DNA of 64,000 bases from Centropus unirufus (lineage: Eukaryota; Chordata; Aves; Cuculiformes; Centropidae), in NCBI GenBank assembly GCA_013397695.1, contig VYZI01000019.1:4344830-4408829 (forward strand). The letters are read 5' to 3'. The notes under the pieces were generated by a model, which worked only from the letters and a program-made list of their open reading frames with translations, made no database searches and was not told where the DNA came from. A program made the position numbers and the translations under genes. Positions 36,701-50,790 of the stretch are shown here, piece by piece. Position 1 is the stretch's first letter; each line of letters opens with the position of its first letter.

Positions 36701-39300
36701 ATGCACTGCCTGGACCTTGCGCTTCTGGCCAGACGTTATTTGGTGGCGGTCACTGCCACCTCGTGGCGCTGTCACCCACTGAGGGGCCCAGAGACAAAGT
36801 AAGGACTCCTCAGCCATGAACAATACAACTTAAAATAAAGGGGCCCTCTGGACTGCACAGCAGCATGGAAGCAAGAAGAGACCAGAATGTGTGGTTTTCC
36901 CCAGCTGTAACACCCTCACAAAACATCCTCTGCTTAATTCCAAGCCAGTTATTTCAGCCCGGGGCTTCAATACCCATCCCTGTCAACACGTTTTTGCTAG
37001 CACAACCGAACAAAGCAGGTTCTGCTGCATTTAGAGCACATTTGGAACTAAAAGCTTTTGCATGTGGTACAGTTGCCCTTTAAAAAAGGGAAATCTAACA
37101 TTTAAGAGAAGAATAAGGCCTGGAGAGACTTGGAAGTTTACTGTTGTGATGGGTGACTGAAAAAAAGCAACTCTCCTACTACCAGAGCTGCTGTTCGGAG
37201 TTTACTGGGCAGCCTCTCCCTGTAGGTGAAGTGTGATCCGTGTTATCCCAGCTGTCCCTTGCTGTCTCAGAAACTGTTCCAACAGAAATTTCCATCCATT
37301 GCTGCTACTCACCAACAGATCAGACAGTAACAGCTCAGGTTTAGTGATTCAGACACTCCAGGTCCAATCTGCATCCAGGGCCTCAGCTGAAGGCTGATGT
37401 TTAAGATCTCCACATTGTTGTTGTGCCCCAACTGTTTTCACACAAATTCAAGGACAGGGTCTGCCATACAGGGACAATACTGCAACATTACATTACTTTC
37501 ACCGAGGCTTTCACTTTCTGTGGTTTTCCCTGCAGATTGACACCACTCATTCATCCTCCAGGCAGCACAACCTCCCGTCTGTTGTGGGTGACCTGCCACC
37601 ACTGCTGAATCCTCCAGGGCAACTTGCCCACCAACCACCATTACAGAATGAACTCCTCCCAGGGACTGCATTTAATAGCAGATCTTAAATCTCAAGGCTT
37701 AGCACAATTTGTGCTTGCTTTTCTGTTTTTTTTCTTTGAGAGCTTTGTGCACATAAGCAGAAAGAAACCCAAATCAATGCACACAATCAAACTACAGGTG
37801 AAATTACAAGAAATGTCTCTTTGACAGACAGATTCCTCCTTCTAAGGGAAGGAGAAGAGCCAGTGTTATATTCTCGACAATCCTGAGCTTCCTTTTGCCA
37901 CTGCTGGAAGATAACTTGATGTGTGCTCGAATGGAGCTGATGCAGAGCCACTGTTTTCAATGTCTGCATACAGTCCTTTGGGCAAGGGTCACCATGGGTT
38001 AATCCAGGCAACAACAGCTGAAACTATTTCCTCTCCAGTGGGGTAAAGCCTACTCCAAACTTCCTCATTGCAACTCCAAAACACAGCAAGGCCCTTGTGA
38101 AAATGTGGGTAAAAACATGCGCGTCACACCCCTGAAGACCTAACGCTGCTTTTCAGATGCCTGCCCTAAGACAGCCAGTCCTTTTTCCCACTGCTCCAGC
38201 TCACGCTACCAGCAGGTCTGGGAGCACACACAGAGAGCAGGCACCCTGCAAAGCACACCCGCAATTAGAACTTCCAAGCCCCTTCCCGCAGCTCTCCTGT
38301 GGAACCCTCACTGCTGTGCACCCTCTGCCCGGTGTCTGCAGTGGTTTTTTACGGCCCTGCGGTCTCCCTCACCCTCTAGGCTGGCTCCCAAAGTCTTTTC
38401 ATGTTTGGAATGTATCAAATAAATGGAAACACTGACACGGAGTAATTTAACCACCCAGGAACCAAACCACCATTAAAACGCTGGCACACACAGGAGCACA
38501 CACCAATGTCCTAAGGAACAACGGCCAATCTGAAAAACACTAGGTAATTTTCTGCCGTCTCCCGCTCTCTTTATGGCTCATACTACCTGTCATAAGCAGC
38601 TAGGAAAGAGCCCATAAGGCAGCACGGAAGAGAGGAGGGGGAACCCAAATTCCACCCATCAAAGGGAATTTAATCTCCAGCTGTCTACCATTTAAGAAAT
38701 ATCAAGTAAAATGGTGAGAATAGACTGCAAAATGCCTCTTCTTTTTGCCATTATACTCACTACTGAGGGATAACATTTTTGATGGGGTGACCTTTGCATC
38801 GAGCTGTGTTCATACTGAAATGCATTTTGCAGACCATGAAAAAAGTGACTCCTTTTGACAGCTGAACTCAATATATAACAACTATTTAAGAGAAGCTGCT
38901 TTATAAACAGTGGGTGGCAGATGGCAATTAGTTTTATTCTTCTATTATGACACTGATGGGGGAAAAAAATTATCTTCATTAGTCACAGTGTGCTTGATAA
39001 GACAACAAAGAGGGAATGGTCTCTTTCCATCGTCTTCTCCTTGTTTTATTTTCCCTGTGTATCTTTGTGTGTAGGCAAGCATTGCCTTTATTCCTTCACA
39101 CACATCCATACACTCTTATTCTTTATCTGCTCCCAATTTTGTCTCCCTTGTTTTAATGCGGCCCTAAATATGTGAAATATTTGAATATGTTAAATGCAAA
39201 TCTGGACAGCTTCCCTAACCGTGGAAGTATTTTCTCTGGTCTTTAAAAGCCAGGATAAAAGAGAGGGGGCACAGAACAAGTTCTCCACCAACAGAAGTCA
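24741..39300. other. Intergenic, one exon-shaped open frame
   Basis: Apart from an exon-shaped open frame at 24,741-24,937 (see findings), I see no gene. A short near-perfect hairpin lies at 25,350-25,382, a bulged inverted repeat at 30,019-30,053, and a 13-bp direct duplication at 36,386-36,413. The AT-rich block 29,180-29,700 is the most enhancer-like part of the window. No interspersed repeat was recognised with confidence. Confidence 0.65.
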
Positions 39301-40700
39301 CTCCCTCTGGTGCTTTGATTACACAAGACGGATTTCTTTCAAAATGTCACATGTCTTACCTTGACGCAGGGACTTTGCCAGAGCCCAGACCAGTGCTGTC
39401 CACTGCCCTCCAGGGGTGCTGGCATCGCTGTTCCCACTCAGGATGGGCACTTTCAGGCCAGACCATCCTTCATGGCTGGGCAGAGGGGACACACGAGGGG
39501 CTGAGAGGCCACTGGTCTGGAGAAGGTGGCTGAAAAGCAAGGGAAGACTTAGAGCCGGAAAAGCAACAGGAGCTCGGGAGAGCCCAAAACCCCAACGGCT
39601 GCCTCCTCTGCCAGCTTTCTGTGGCCCCTTGGGAGGCGCTGGGCTGGTAGCCAGGCGGGACAGGGCCCGCCTGCGGGAAGGCAGGGTCACGGCTGCCAGC
39701 AGCAAAGCCTGGGCAGCCCCTAGCAAGAGAGGGGATGCCCAGCAGTGTCCCCCCACAACACTGCCCTCCCCAGAGCAGCCCCATCTCTTGGGGTGGTGGC
39801 CACGTGGCTTTAGAAGGCCTCAAGGGCCTGGGAGCCAAGCAGCCCGATCTCTCTTAGGAGTCAAAAAGATGGTGAAACTTCGAGCCTGTTAGTGATAGCT
39901 GAGAAAGAGGGAGAAGTAGGACCGTGGGGCAGTTTTGGAAACGGAGCAAGAAGAGCCATGGGGATCACCGTGCTGCTTGCTGGCAGCTGTGCTGCTTGTG
40001 CCACCCGAAGCCATTCACTACCCGCACAGCGCACTGCCGCCAAGGACACCTGAATGTTCTGGAAAGGGGACTGAGGAACGGGCAGGGAGTCAGTCCATGT
40101 CCCAGTGCCACTTGGGGAAGCATACACAGCCCTGGCCCATCTCTGCTGGACAGGGCACCAGGAGAGCAGTTTGGCAAGGATCCCAAAGTGCCCAGGAGGG
40201 CGGTTGGGCGCTTCCAGCCTGGTTCCTCTGCACTAGGCCAAGCTGGCCCAGAAGGGCAGCAGCCCTCGCCTTTGCGAACAGCCAGCTGCTTTGCCACCAA
40301 AAGGCCTGGCTTTGCAAGCACCACTTCCTACACAGGGAGCCCCAAGTGACCCCCGCTCTACCTCCACAGCGATAGCCCGGCCTGCCCCAGCCACAGTCCT
40401 TGTCAGTCATAAAAGTAGCACCCAGGTTCTGGGAACACCAGCAAAGCCCAGCTGGGTCTTCCCATTTCTCCCTTCCATTCCCCACCAGCAAGGGCCCTGC
40501 TCTGAGCCACAGTCCTCAGCAGCACTGGATAAACCAGGAAAACCTATTGCAATTCCTTGCTGTGCTCCTTGTTTCTGTAAGTACGTGGTGAGTTTATTCT
40601 GTGATGGACTTAATTTGAGAATATTTCTTCGGTACCAGACAATGAGCTGGGCTCAGTAGGCAGCACCCTTTTACCAAGAAGAGGTCTGATTTCACCACAC
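39300..40700. other. GC-rich block with overlapping open frames
   Basis: This stretch of about 1.4 kb is clearly GC-richer than its neighbours and carries open frames of 119-158 codons on both strands in several frames at once. That is what GC-rich, stop-poor sequence produces. CpG is moderate, so it is not a typical promoter island. None of the translations shows a known domain. It might be a decayed mobile element or a small GC-rich isochore patch; I cannot tell which. Confidence 0.4.
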
Positions 40701-43700
40701 CATCTGCAGTAAAATGACAGCTTTCCTCAGCTTAGCAGACACCCCACAAGACTGGTGGGGCAGAGGCCAGAGGCAGCGTAGGCCCGCGGGTGCTGTATGA
40801 GGCACCAGACAGCGACCAATGAAGAGAAACAAAGACATTTAACTGAGAATATTATCATCCAGGCAAGCAAGTAAACAAAAGGGCAAGCAAAACTAATAAA
40901 AAAAAAAAACCATAAAAGTTATCTGGCCATAAATGAACACCAGGGTGGCATCATCTGATATGATGGCTCCCAGATATCTTTTTTTTCTCTGAAGGTCAAG
41001 CAGCCCTTTGAGTAATAAAATCTGAGAACCACAGCTGTAAAGTCTATTCCTACCTCTGTTCTTCTCCTGCAGAGAGAATATATGTGCATGACTCTGTATT
41101 TCAGATAGCTAGGGCTAAGGATAACTCAAAAGATCTTCAAAAAGGATAAAAACATCCTTTGTTGTACAGCAGCTCCCAAACCATGATTTTGGTAGAAAAT
41201 AGGCACAGTCATCTGAAAAGCTACACACAGAATACAGAAGGCGACAAACAAAAGTATGTGAATTCAGGCAACGGTTGAACCATTTTTATATCAGCTGAAG
41301 GTTTGAAATGTGATTAGCATATAGTTAGAAGATACTTCTCCTTTGCATCTAAAAATATCACGTCAGCTCTGGAAGACAGCAGCCACCAGCAGAGCAGGAG
41401 AGTTGCATAAGGCTCTGTGCACCATTGTCTATGGGGAGCAAAAGAGCCCCAGCGGCTTTCTTGGCACTGTGGGAAATAGCAGACAGTTTATTGAGCAGTT
41501 TGATTTTCCTGACACTTAGTGTAAGAAATCTGTCAAGGTAAGCCGGGAAATAGTCACAAGGCATAGGTATTCACACCATCCATTGGCACCCTTTAATAAA
41601 AGGCTCTGCAATACCTACTTTTAAAATGACTAAAACCTGAAGTGGGAGACAACATTTAGAGCCCAGTTTTCTGGCTCTGATTTGGATCAGACTGTGCTCC
41701 CTAATAGCAGGGACAATAAGAAACTCCATGGGCTGCTCTCGGTTCGGTGCAGCTGGCAGAGCTGCCCCTCTGAGCCATCGCAGCCGGGTGGGGCTCAGAT
41801 CTCTGCCAGTGGAAATCTTCCCTTCAATTGTTTGAGCTCTGGATGAGGACTGACTTGCACAGACCTTTAAATGCGAGCTTCACTAAGGGATCAGTGCATG
41901 CCACCCATCAAAGGTCAGCACTCTGGGGATCAGCTCCACCAGGCAGGAGCAGGCGCTGGCCAGGACCAGCCACTATGCTGCAGACAGACCGTAAATTACT
42001 CCATCCTTCAGATCGCATGGTAAAAGCAAGGACCTGAATGTCTCCTAGACTGTCAAAGACACCTAAAATCTGGATCTTTCTCAGGTCTGGGCAAGGGCTC
42101 TTTGCCCTCTTTGTTTCATGGCTGAGAGCTGGCACAGCACCAGCCCTGCCGCAGCCCCAGGCTCAGCCCAGTTCCCCACATCTCCATGTGCTTCCTATAT
42201 AATCTCAGTTGTTGTTCTATACAGATGGTTCTGCTTTTACTTAAGGCAATTCTATGTTTTTCATTGTGTTTTTAATTTTCATTTCACCAAGATTCCCTCC
42301 CACGACTGTGCTTTCTGGCTTCTTTCAGCTTTTGTCCTTTATTTTTACTGCTGGAGTCAGAGATGATTATCGCTAAGAAAGAGATTTCAGCTGCATTATG
42401 TTGATAGTTAAGTGCTGTATTTTCCTGCCCTGTCTGATTTTCCATGCAAGATAGCTTTTCCTACAGCTTTAAGTGTTGTATTATTTGCAAATTGGTTGCC
42501 ACGTGTCCAAGTTTCCCCTTCCCTGCTGTGGAAAGCACCAGCATTGCTGTACGGAGGGACTGCAGCCTCTGGGAGCTCAAAGACGCGATCAGTTGAGCCA
42601 CAGAAACCTCCTACAAGCGCAGGATGCTCTGGGGCACTGTGACCTTCCGCAGTGGGACCACACTGAATTCCAGCACCAATGTCTGCACACCTCAGGCTGC
42701 AGACACCTCCTGTGCCAGGGCACAACTCAAGAGACAGCAAAGGATTTCCCAGCAGCCAGCACATTTGGGTGCTGGTGGACAAGCTGCGACACTTCCATAC
42801 TTGACAGCATGCGCTCCAGCACGACATGGAGATTGTCCAGCCACCAGAGTTCTGCTGCCAGCACTGGAAGATGCCCAAGCAGTGGAAGGGAACTGCTGAA
42901 ATCCAAGACCGAATCTGTGTCCTGATGTCACCTGGTACGAACTGGACCTGGCCAAGACTGTCTTCCTAGAGCATGATCTTCTCCCCGACACGAGGCTTCA
43001 GAAGATGCCACAAGAATTTCCCACCATGATTTAAGTGTCCAGAGAAGCCTTTTACCCTTCCTTTCAGGTAGAGGAGACGCACTCTCCCCAGCCCCTCTTT
43101 CTCTCAGCCTTCCTCACATTTCTTTCCCAGGACTGCTGCTGTCTGGTTGTGCTTCAAACCCCCTGCTCCCTGCTCGTCGTTCAGCCACGTTTCACGGGCC
43201 TGCAGAGGCCTCACCAGTTCTTGCACCTTTACACAGGGCCTGGCAATGCCATAAGCTCTCTTCCCTCACTTATTGCGCTAGCGCCCAAAGCCAGAGAGAC
43301 AGGCAAGCCGCAAGGGAAGACAAGAGCACTAACAGTCCCACAGACCACCAGCAGCCACAAAAGGTCCAACAAGGTCCCTGTCCCCTTGGCTGGCCATGCC
43401 ACCCATGCCCTACAGGGTACACTTGTCGGTCCTGTAACTTCAGAATCTGGGTTTTTTTCCTCCTTGCTTACTTGTCAGGTCCTTTTATTGCCATAAAATA
43501 TCTGCTCATCTCTCAGCTCTGCAATACCTCCCAGCATGCGGAAAGCCAGCAGGTCCGTGCCCATACAAGACCCTCACGTCACACAACATCCCATGGGGCT
43601 GTGAAATACCTTAATATATAGACAGGGAAATGCAGTAGAGCAAGCACTACTGAAAGCCACTGCTGGCTCAGCATTTTTATTTTCAATCAAAGCAACATTT

Positions 43701-46700
43701 TTTATTTTTTGTAATAGTTTTTCCCCCTTTGGCATTTTCATCAGAAGACCAAGAGGAAAAAAAGAAAAAGCCCTCAGCAATCCCTGAGTGAAAGTTATAA
43801 GCAGCCTGACACCTGGTAATGAGATATTTCGAGCTATGGCCTGGCATTTTTATGGTATTTCTAAACCAGGCACTCAATCAAGTGAACTTGGAAGAAATGG
43901 AAAGTTTGTTCCTCCCAGGCACATGTCCTCGGGTTTTTCATCTTACATTTCAGCAATGGAAGAACACGGTGCAAATAAAGCAGGCAAATACCTGGCAAGT
44001 AAATACTTTTACCACAGTATAATTATTCCCTTCAACGAAGAGGCATCCAAGAGTGTTCCTGAGACAGTACTCGGCATTCGCAGCCAGCCTGAGAAGCTCT
44101 TGGCTCTTCTAATTTGAAACGTCTCATGATTTTTCTTAAGGAAACAGAGACCAGACAGTCCCTTTGTCTGTCCACTTCATTGTCTTCCCTTCCATTCCCC
44201 AAGCGGCTCTGCGATCCACCGGCCCATATTTCTCAGAGTTTAAACAGGACATTAATAGTCTGAGATTGTCCATTTCTCCGTGTTCTGACACTAAACCATA
44301 TGCAGAAGAGGTGAGAAAACTTACCACTGTGGCAAAGTAGCATCTGAAAGGTGATGCCCGCTGAACCGCTTGAGCGGCGAGAGCTTTGCCCAGCAGTTGT
44401 TGCAAGGGGGTCCTTCACCCCACGCTGGCTGACAGCGGCGCCTGCCCAGCGCACAGGCCCTTAGCAAAGCTTTCCTTCCCTTGCTCTAGAAACTTGGGGA
44501 GAAAATGACAACACCAATGGGAAACCCTCATTGAACTGGTCAAAGCTTTTACTGCACTCTCACTCTTTCGGGCAGGAAAGCCCAAACCCCATGAAACGAG
44601 CAGGGCCAGAGCAGCAGCAGGACTGCACCTGGGGGCACCCAAAAACACCCAGCGCACAAGCATAGAAAAGCAAGAGAAGACGAGCAGGTTCCCATCAGAG
44701 GAAAGGAACGCAATATGACCATACAAGACACCAACCTTATCTCCATCACCGATCTTCACTGGGAGCACCCAGCTCCTCAGAAGACCGGCTTCCACCTGGC
44801 CACCCACACCTCTGCACTTAAATTCCTGTCAGATAATCAGGATATTTCCACTCCCCTCCCACTCCAGTCACAGCTCAAGTTAAGCCTGTTGGCTACGGCC
44901 AGGAGCCCCAGTGGGGCCGGTAAGAGATATCTGACCCTCGTAGGAACTCCACAGCACCCGAAAGCAGAGCAGAGCCACTACGGGCAGGCAACTGTCAGGC
45001 ATGGAGATAGAGAAGAGCCAGCCTGTTGTGCTGTCGTCTCACTTTGCCTCCTGCTTGACACAAGAAAGAGGGTTTTATCAAAGCACAGCCATGCTTAAGC
45101 CACTCACCTTCCAAAATAAATGATCCCATTCAAATGCTGGTGCTAATTGCAGAGACAGGAAATTCATCTGCATTCTACCCATAACAAACCATTGTTATTT
45201 TTACACGCACACACAGAGACACGAGTAACCAACCCTTCTCATATCAAGTTGTGTTATTATACTAACTATGGAGAAATAAATATGCCACACTGTACCCGGT
45301 AAGTGTCCTTCACATCAATATTTATTCTAAACATGTTTCCCCCATCACGCCTGCTCTGCCTGGAACTACTCATGACTAAAGAGGAGACCTTTATTTCTAG
45401 TGATTTAAGCAGGCAGGAGAGAGTTAGCAATTAAAGCTCACTTTTGTACAGTTTAATGCTTTTTACTTCAGCTATCAGGAAGTGTTATCTGCTATCTCGG
45501 CATCTTTCTATTTCTGGGGCTGCCACCTAGCAGCACTGGGTTTGCATTTCACCATTTGAAAGATGAGTTCTCCCACCTGGGCACGGGAAAGAGGTCTGAC
45601 TCCTGATGTGCAAAGGGCCCGTGGTTCTCCGCCCCATGTCCCACCCCACAGGACCTATCAGGAAAGTAGGCTCAGTCACTTTTACTCAAGCTCTGATACA
45701 TTCCCGTACTGCAGCTCCAGTCTGTGTTTCACTCTCATCCAGTGCTGCCTGCTGGCTCCTGCACCAGGAGCTGCCCCGGTGCTCCCATGGCCGTGCTGGG
45801 AGCTGCAAGCAGCTGGACACAGATCCAGGCACCTTCAGTTGTGCCCTTGAGGCATTATTTCTGTGCTCATCAAAGGCTGGTGAGGACTGAATGTCACTCA
45901 GGAAAAGTGTTTTGGAGCTAAAAATAGCCACCTGATTTTTGCTTCCCTCCTAGAGCAAATGTCTGCCTGGCAGGTAGCAGATGCGTTTAGTGGCCCTGGT
46001 GTGCACATCTCATCTTTCACCTGACCATGCCTCACAAACACCAAGCAAGACTACCCAACCTCAGAAACTCCTGCTACCTGGGCTGAACCGTAGCTATTTT
46101 TCACCTTAAACTGGAAGAACCGAGTCAGAAATCCTCCGTTGGTAACTGAAGACAAGGAAAGCTTTAACTTCTGCCCAAGAGGGACAAATCCGCCTGGCCC
46201 TCCCACACCAGAGCAAATGGATCTCCACACAAACAAGCCACGTGTGCAGCCAGCTCCCAGATCCACAGCCGCCCACGCGAGGTAAAAATGCTTTTACATC
46301 TGAGGTGCACAGATTTTTAACTGAGGCCAACAGTGCCACCCTGAGGAATGAATCCCAAGGACAGAACGAGGGCCAGTGCTAATTACCAGCCCACGCAGAG
46401 TTGTGGATTACATGTCGAGGATCCTGTTATGCAAGAATACAGCTGGGCATGTCATAGCAAGTGAAGAGACAGACAGCCCTGTGAACTACAGAGGTGTAGG
46501 GACAAAGAGGGGAAAAAAAAGATCCTTTCATTATCCCCACAATTTTTTTCATTCGTACGGTTAAAGACCCGATTTGTAAAGACACTAAAATCTAAAATTC
46601 TCATTGACATTCCTTTGCTTTTTAAAACAAACTTATACTGCACTAAACAATGGACCGAGCACCAATTAGGCTCCATCTGTAGAGACTGGGCAAGTACACC

Positions 46701-49700
46701 AGAGGTGGGGTTCAGCAGCAGCTGATTTTCTAACTTCACTCATCACCTGCTTGTCTTCTCCTGCTCCCAGATAGAACTCTTGCTCCTTCCAGCTTATAGC
46801 CTAGTCCAACTCGAAGCACTATTTACTTGCATCAGTGGAAGACAACTGAAATGGTTATGCCATGTTTCTTCCCCACAAAAGAAGGTGCAAATCCCACTCT
46901 AATCTAGTTTGGGAGGTGAAGACAGAGAGGTGCTGCGCATACACTGCCGTATCCAAGATCCCACAGGAAGGATTTTGGTACTCCTGCCTTTTTCATCATT
47001 GCTTATATTAGGGCAAGAGAGACATCTACAGACCACAGGCAGGGGATTACAAGCTTCTGCAAGAACTGTTTTATAACTGTTTTTATAAATGATGAGACAC
47101 AAGAGGGAACAGCAATACATTATAGAGTAGTAGAAACTCTCCATTTCAATGGTTTGTCCTTGCACAGCATCAACCCCTGCCCCCCAGCTGAGAAGAATAT
47201 CTCCTTGGCAAAGTTTTGGCTGGGGCACCCTGCCCACGAGCAGCAGACACAACAGCAGTGCAAATGCCATGATTAAGAGCAATGCTAGAAGACATGACCT
47301 TCAATAAAAACCAAGCTAGATCTGGAACTTGAATTCTGACCCATTCCAGCAGCACAATTGCACCAACAGCATCGTTTCTCTCAACTCGGTCACAAGACGG
47401 AGGAGATTGGCTGTCCTGAGAGGATTGGGAAAATTACAGCCCAGAGCAGGGAGAACAAGCCACTCGTTTCATTAAATATGCACCTGACCCATTTGCTTTT
47501 ATAGGCCATTTGGCATCCACTTTAACAGTGTTTTATGTCACTATAAAAAGTTTAAGTAGTGGTTGTTGGGTGTTTTCAGCTGCCTGATCTCAAGCATCCT
47601 GCTTCCCTATGCTGTGCATGGCACTAAAATTTGATCAGCTACAACCGCAAAATGACTGTTGCCCCGATGCCAACCCAAGAATAAAACAGTTGTAGCAGTC
47701 AGGCACAGGTAGTCTATCGAATAAACCAGATGTGAATTTGATTACCTTGTTAGACTGAGCCGTGTCACTGGCACTGAAGAGATTTTGCAGAAGGAATTTT
47801 AACTTGCTCGATACTTGCTGGGAGTTGCAGCTTTGCTCTGCCTCTAAGGGCAGCTTCACCACTGGCACACCTTCCTGTCCATGTCTGCTCCCTCGCACAC
47901 AGGAAGAACTCAACAGGAATGAAATCTGGGACCCTTGTTATACAAAGGTGAGAGAAAATAACTCAGTGTCTTTTCTGGACTTAGCTCCCTACTTTTTAGA
48001 AGCTGGAACAGTCTTCTTAGCGACATAAGTATTATTTTCCCCACTTTTACCTTGCATACATATTTTGGCCTGCAGTTTTTCTTCTCCCATCTTCAGCCAG
48101 TGAAACTCCAGCTGAAACACGCGTGAGATGGTTAAGGACATGCATTTCTCTGCATAGGGAAAACCAGCACACTAAAGCATCAGCACCCACTGTGTTGCAC
48201 AGATGACTGAAATACTATCATAACACAAGTATCACGTTTTACCAGGTTGTAATGTAGTTGTTAATCAAACATCTGTTTGTCTCTTCATTCTGGACAACGT
48301 ATGAGAAAAGATCTAGCTGCTACAGCCTGTCCGGATGGAATTGTAACCCTTTTGGAGACAGTGAAATTCCCAGCAGTTGCCACCTCTCCTTGGCTGTCCC
48401 CACACTCCTCCCTCAACACGGAGCTGTCGCCCTGTGCATCGCAGCACCCCAATGACACACATTTTAATTTGTGCTTCCAATATAAATAAACATCAGAAGG
48501 TTCAAGTTAGCAGCCACACAGAGCAGGAATCACTTGGTGGGTGCTAAATCCAGAGTGGCCAGATTGCCAGGGCAGCTTTCAAAACCACTGGTATCCAGTA
48601 GGTCATGGAGGAAAATCAGGACTACCTGATTACATTAAGAGTGGCCCAACAAAGGCCAAAACTCTCATTACTTTCACCAGAATCACAATATTTCTTTGTA
48701 CCTGTCCTCCATTTCTAGTGCTTTAATGAGATAATTCTTACATATCTCACATAATAAACCAACAACTTAAAATTCGGTGGAAGGTTTTATGCCTTCAGGC
48801 ATCCTCGCTCACCTCGAGAAGAGCAGGTCAATGGAATTTATTTTTTTTTCTCAGCAGAAGATGCACTTTGCATATCAAGCAATGCAGTTTACCCCGTTTT
48901 TCTTGTCTCTTGCTGTGTCAGCACTTCTCTCTCTAAAATATTTGTAAACAAAACCAAATTAATCCAGATCAAGAGCTGGTAGAATGCCAGAGCAAGTAGA
49001 TGGTGAGCAGCAAGAGAATTAAGAGAAAAATAGATAATTCTCTTTTTAAATAGAACTGAATGAGTAAAATGGCAGCACCTGAGCAGAAAGAGCATCAGAG
49101 GCGCAATCAAGAACAGGGCCTCCCAGCTCCTGAAACTTGGGCTCTACTAGAGTATCCCTCCGGCCTAAACTGCGGTTAAATCCACCCAAATATTTACCAA
49201 GAGCCTGATATTTGCTTTAATTGGCAGTAAGACACGAAATGATAGTCTTGTCTGAAATCTAAGTTAGCTAAAGACAAAACACAAAAAACTTGTCTTTTGA
49301 GAGCATGTAATTTTAATTTAAAACCCCAAAATAATAATTTGGCAGTCCCAGATCCTTAAGAAAGAAGGATCCTCTACCATCAGCCTCATGTGCATACCTT
49401 GACATGCTCATCAATATACTCCTCCCACCCTGCAGCCAGGGCCCCACCAGCCCCAAGCAACTGCTCCTTTCACTGCTCAGCACCAAATCCGCCAGGCAAA
49501 GTTCTAGAACCTCACTCACCTCTTTAAGTCATTCTCTTTCCCTGGTTTTGGCTGCACTGCCACACATATCCTTGTCTGCCACTGCTGGCTTTCAGCTAGA
49601 CTCGAGTAGGCGTGAAACAGGCACTGAAATAACTGTTCAGACATTGCAGATGGTTTAATTACTTCTTGCATTTCTGCTATCAAGTAATTGGCACACAAGT

Positions 49701-50370
49701 TGGAGAAATAAAACACACGCTCCATTCGGGGGAGCGGAGGTGACAATTACCTGTGCCAGAAAACACAGGAACTGGGAGAAAGCACATTTCCAGGGAAGCC
49801 ACTCGCATGCACCAGGCTTTTTACCCTGCTGTTGTACTTTGAAGATCCATACTTATTCTGAACTCCGGTATCTTAAGGCAGCTTCTATCGGACAAAAAAC
49901 AGAAAAGGTTATCTTTGTGGACCACAGCACAGGAGAAGCTGGGATATTCAGCTCTGGAGCAGGGAGACCATGAACAGCAGCAAAGCCAGGACTCCCCTCA
50001 CACAGATGGCCCTGAGCCTCCAGCGATTCAAACTCGGCTGCTGCCCTCTGTTGACAGCTTCCCTGCAACAAGGCAGGTATTTCTCTTGATGCACAGCAGG
50101 CAGTTTGAACTGAGTCTGAGTGTTTCATCCTGCTCCTATGCAATGGCACAAGGAGGAACGACAAACGGCATCCGGGAATATTGATCATGTGTCTGACAGA
50201 AGTAGTTGGGAGAGGGTGGGTGACAACTGCAGGGTACAGCCTGGTCTCACTACTGCTGACTTTATCAGTGATTTTCACAACTTAAACTAAGTTCTGACCC
50301 CACTTTAAACACCCGTGGCTAGGACCACTGACTTCTACCTTCTTGTCATCAGTTGAGTTGGTAAGAAGGG
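40701..50370. other. Intergenic, no recognisable gene
   Basis: This is unique sequence. Between 42,400 and 43,060 there are overlapping open frames of 91-156 codons on both strands without a recognisable family (see findings). The rest is AT-leaning, with short A/T runs. An AT-rich island at 45,240-45,500 may be a conserved element. No RNA gene was found. Confidence 0.65.
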
Positions 50371-50790
50371 ACTATCAAAGAATCACAGAATCAAGTTAGC
50401 CTGGAGAAGTCCTTCAAGATCTTTGTCCAACAGCAATTCCAACACTGCCAACTTCACCACTAAAACCATGTCCTTAAGCACCACATCTATAATCTTTTAA
50501 AATACCTCCAGGGATGGCGACTCCGCCACTTCCCTGGGCAGCCATTCCAACACTTGACAAACCTTTCTATGAATATATCCTAATACGCAGTTTAATCCTG
50601 GTGTGTCTTAAGGCTATCTTCTCTCATCCTGTCACTTGGGAGAAGAGACCAGCACCCACTTCACTACACCCTCCTCGTAGTTGCAAAGAGCATTACTACG
50701 GTCTCCCCCCAGCTTCCTTTTCTCCAGTCTAAACAACTGCAGTTCTCTCAGCCACTCCCAGTAAGAGCCAAAAAAAAACCCGCCGTTGCT
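50371..50790 (-). mobile_element. CR1 LINE 3'-end fragment
   Basis: Read on the plus strand, this begins AAAGAATCACAGAATCA, the complement of the octamer-type direct repeat that ends CR1 elements. It continues through diagnostic blocks: CACCACATCT, CTCCAGGGATGGCGACTCC, CCTGGGCAGCC, CCTGTCACTTGGGAGAAGAG, CGGTCTCCCC and CTTTTCTCCAGTCTAAACAA. The element therefore lies on the minus strand with its 3' end near 50,375. Only the terminal 400 bp or so (the very end of ORF2 and the 3' UTR) is present, the usual 5' truncation of target-primed retrotransposition. Divergence from the consensus I remember is appreciable, so it is an old, inactive insertion. It is the main sequence evidence that the host is a bird or another sauropsid. 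Confidence 0.93.
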
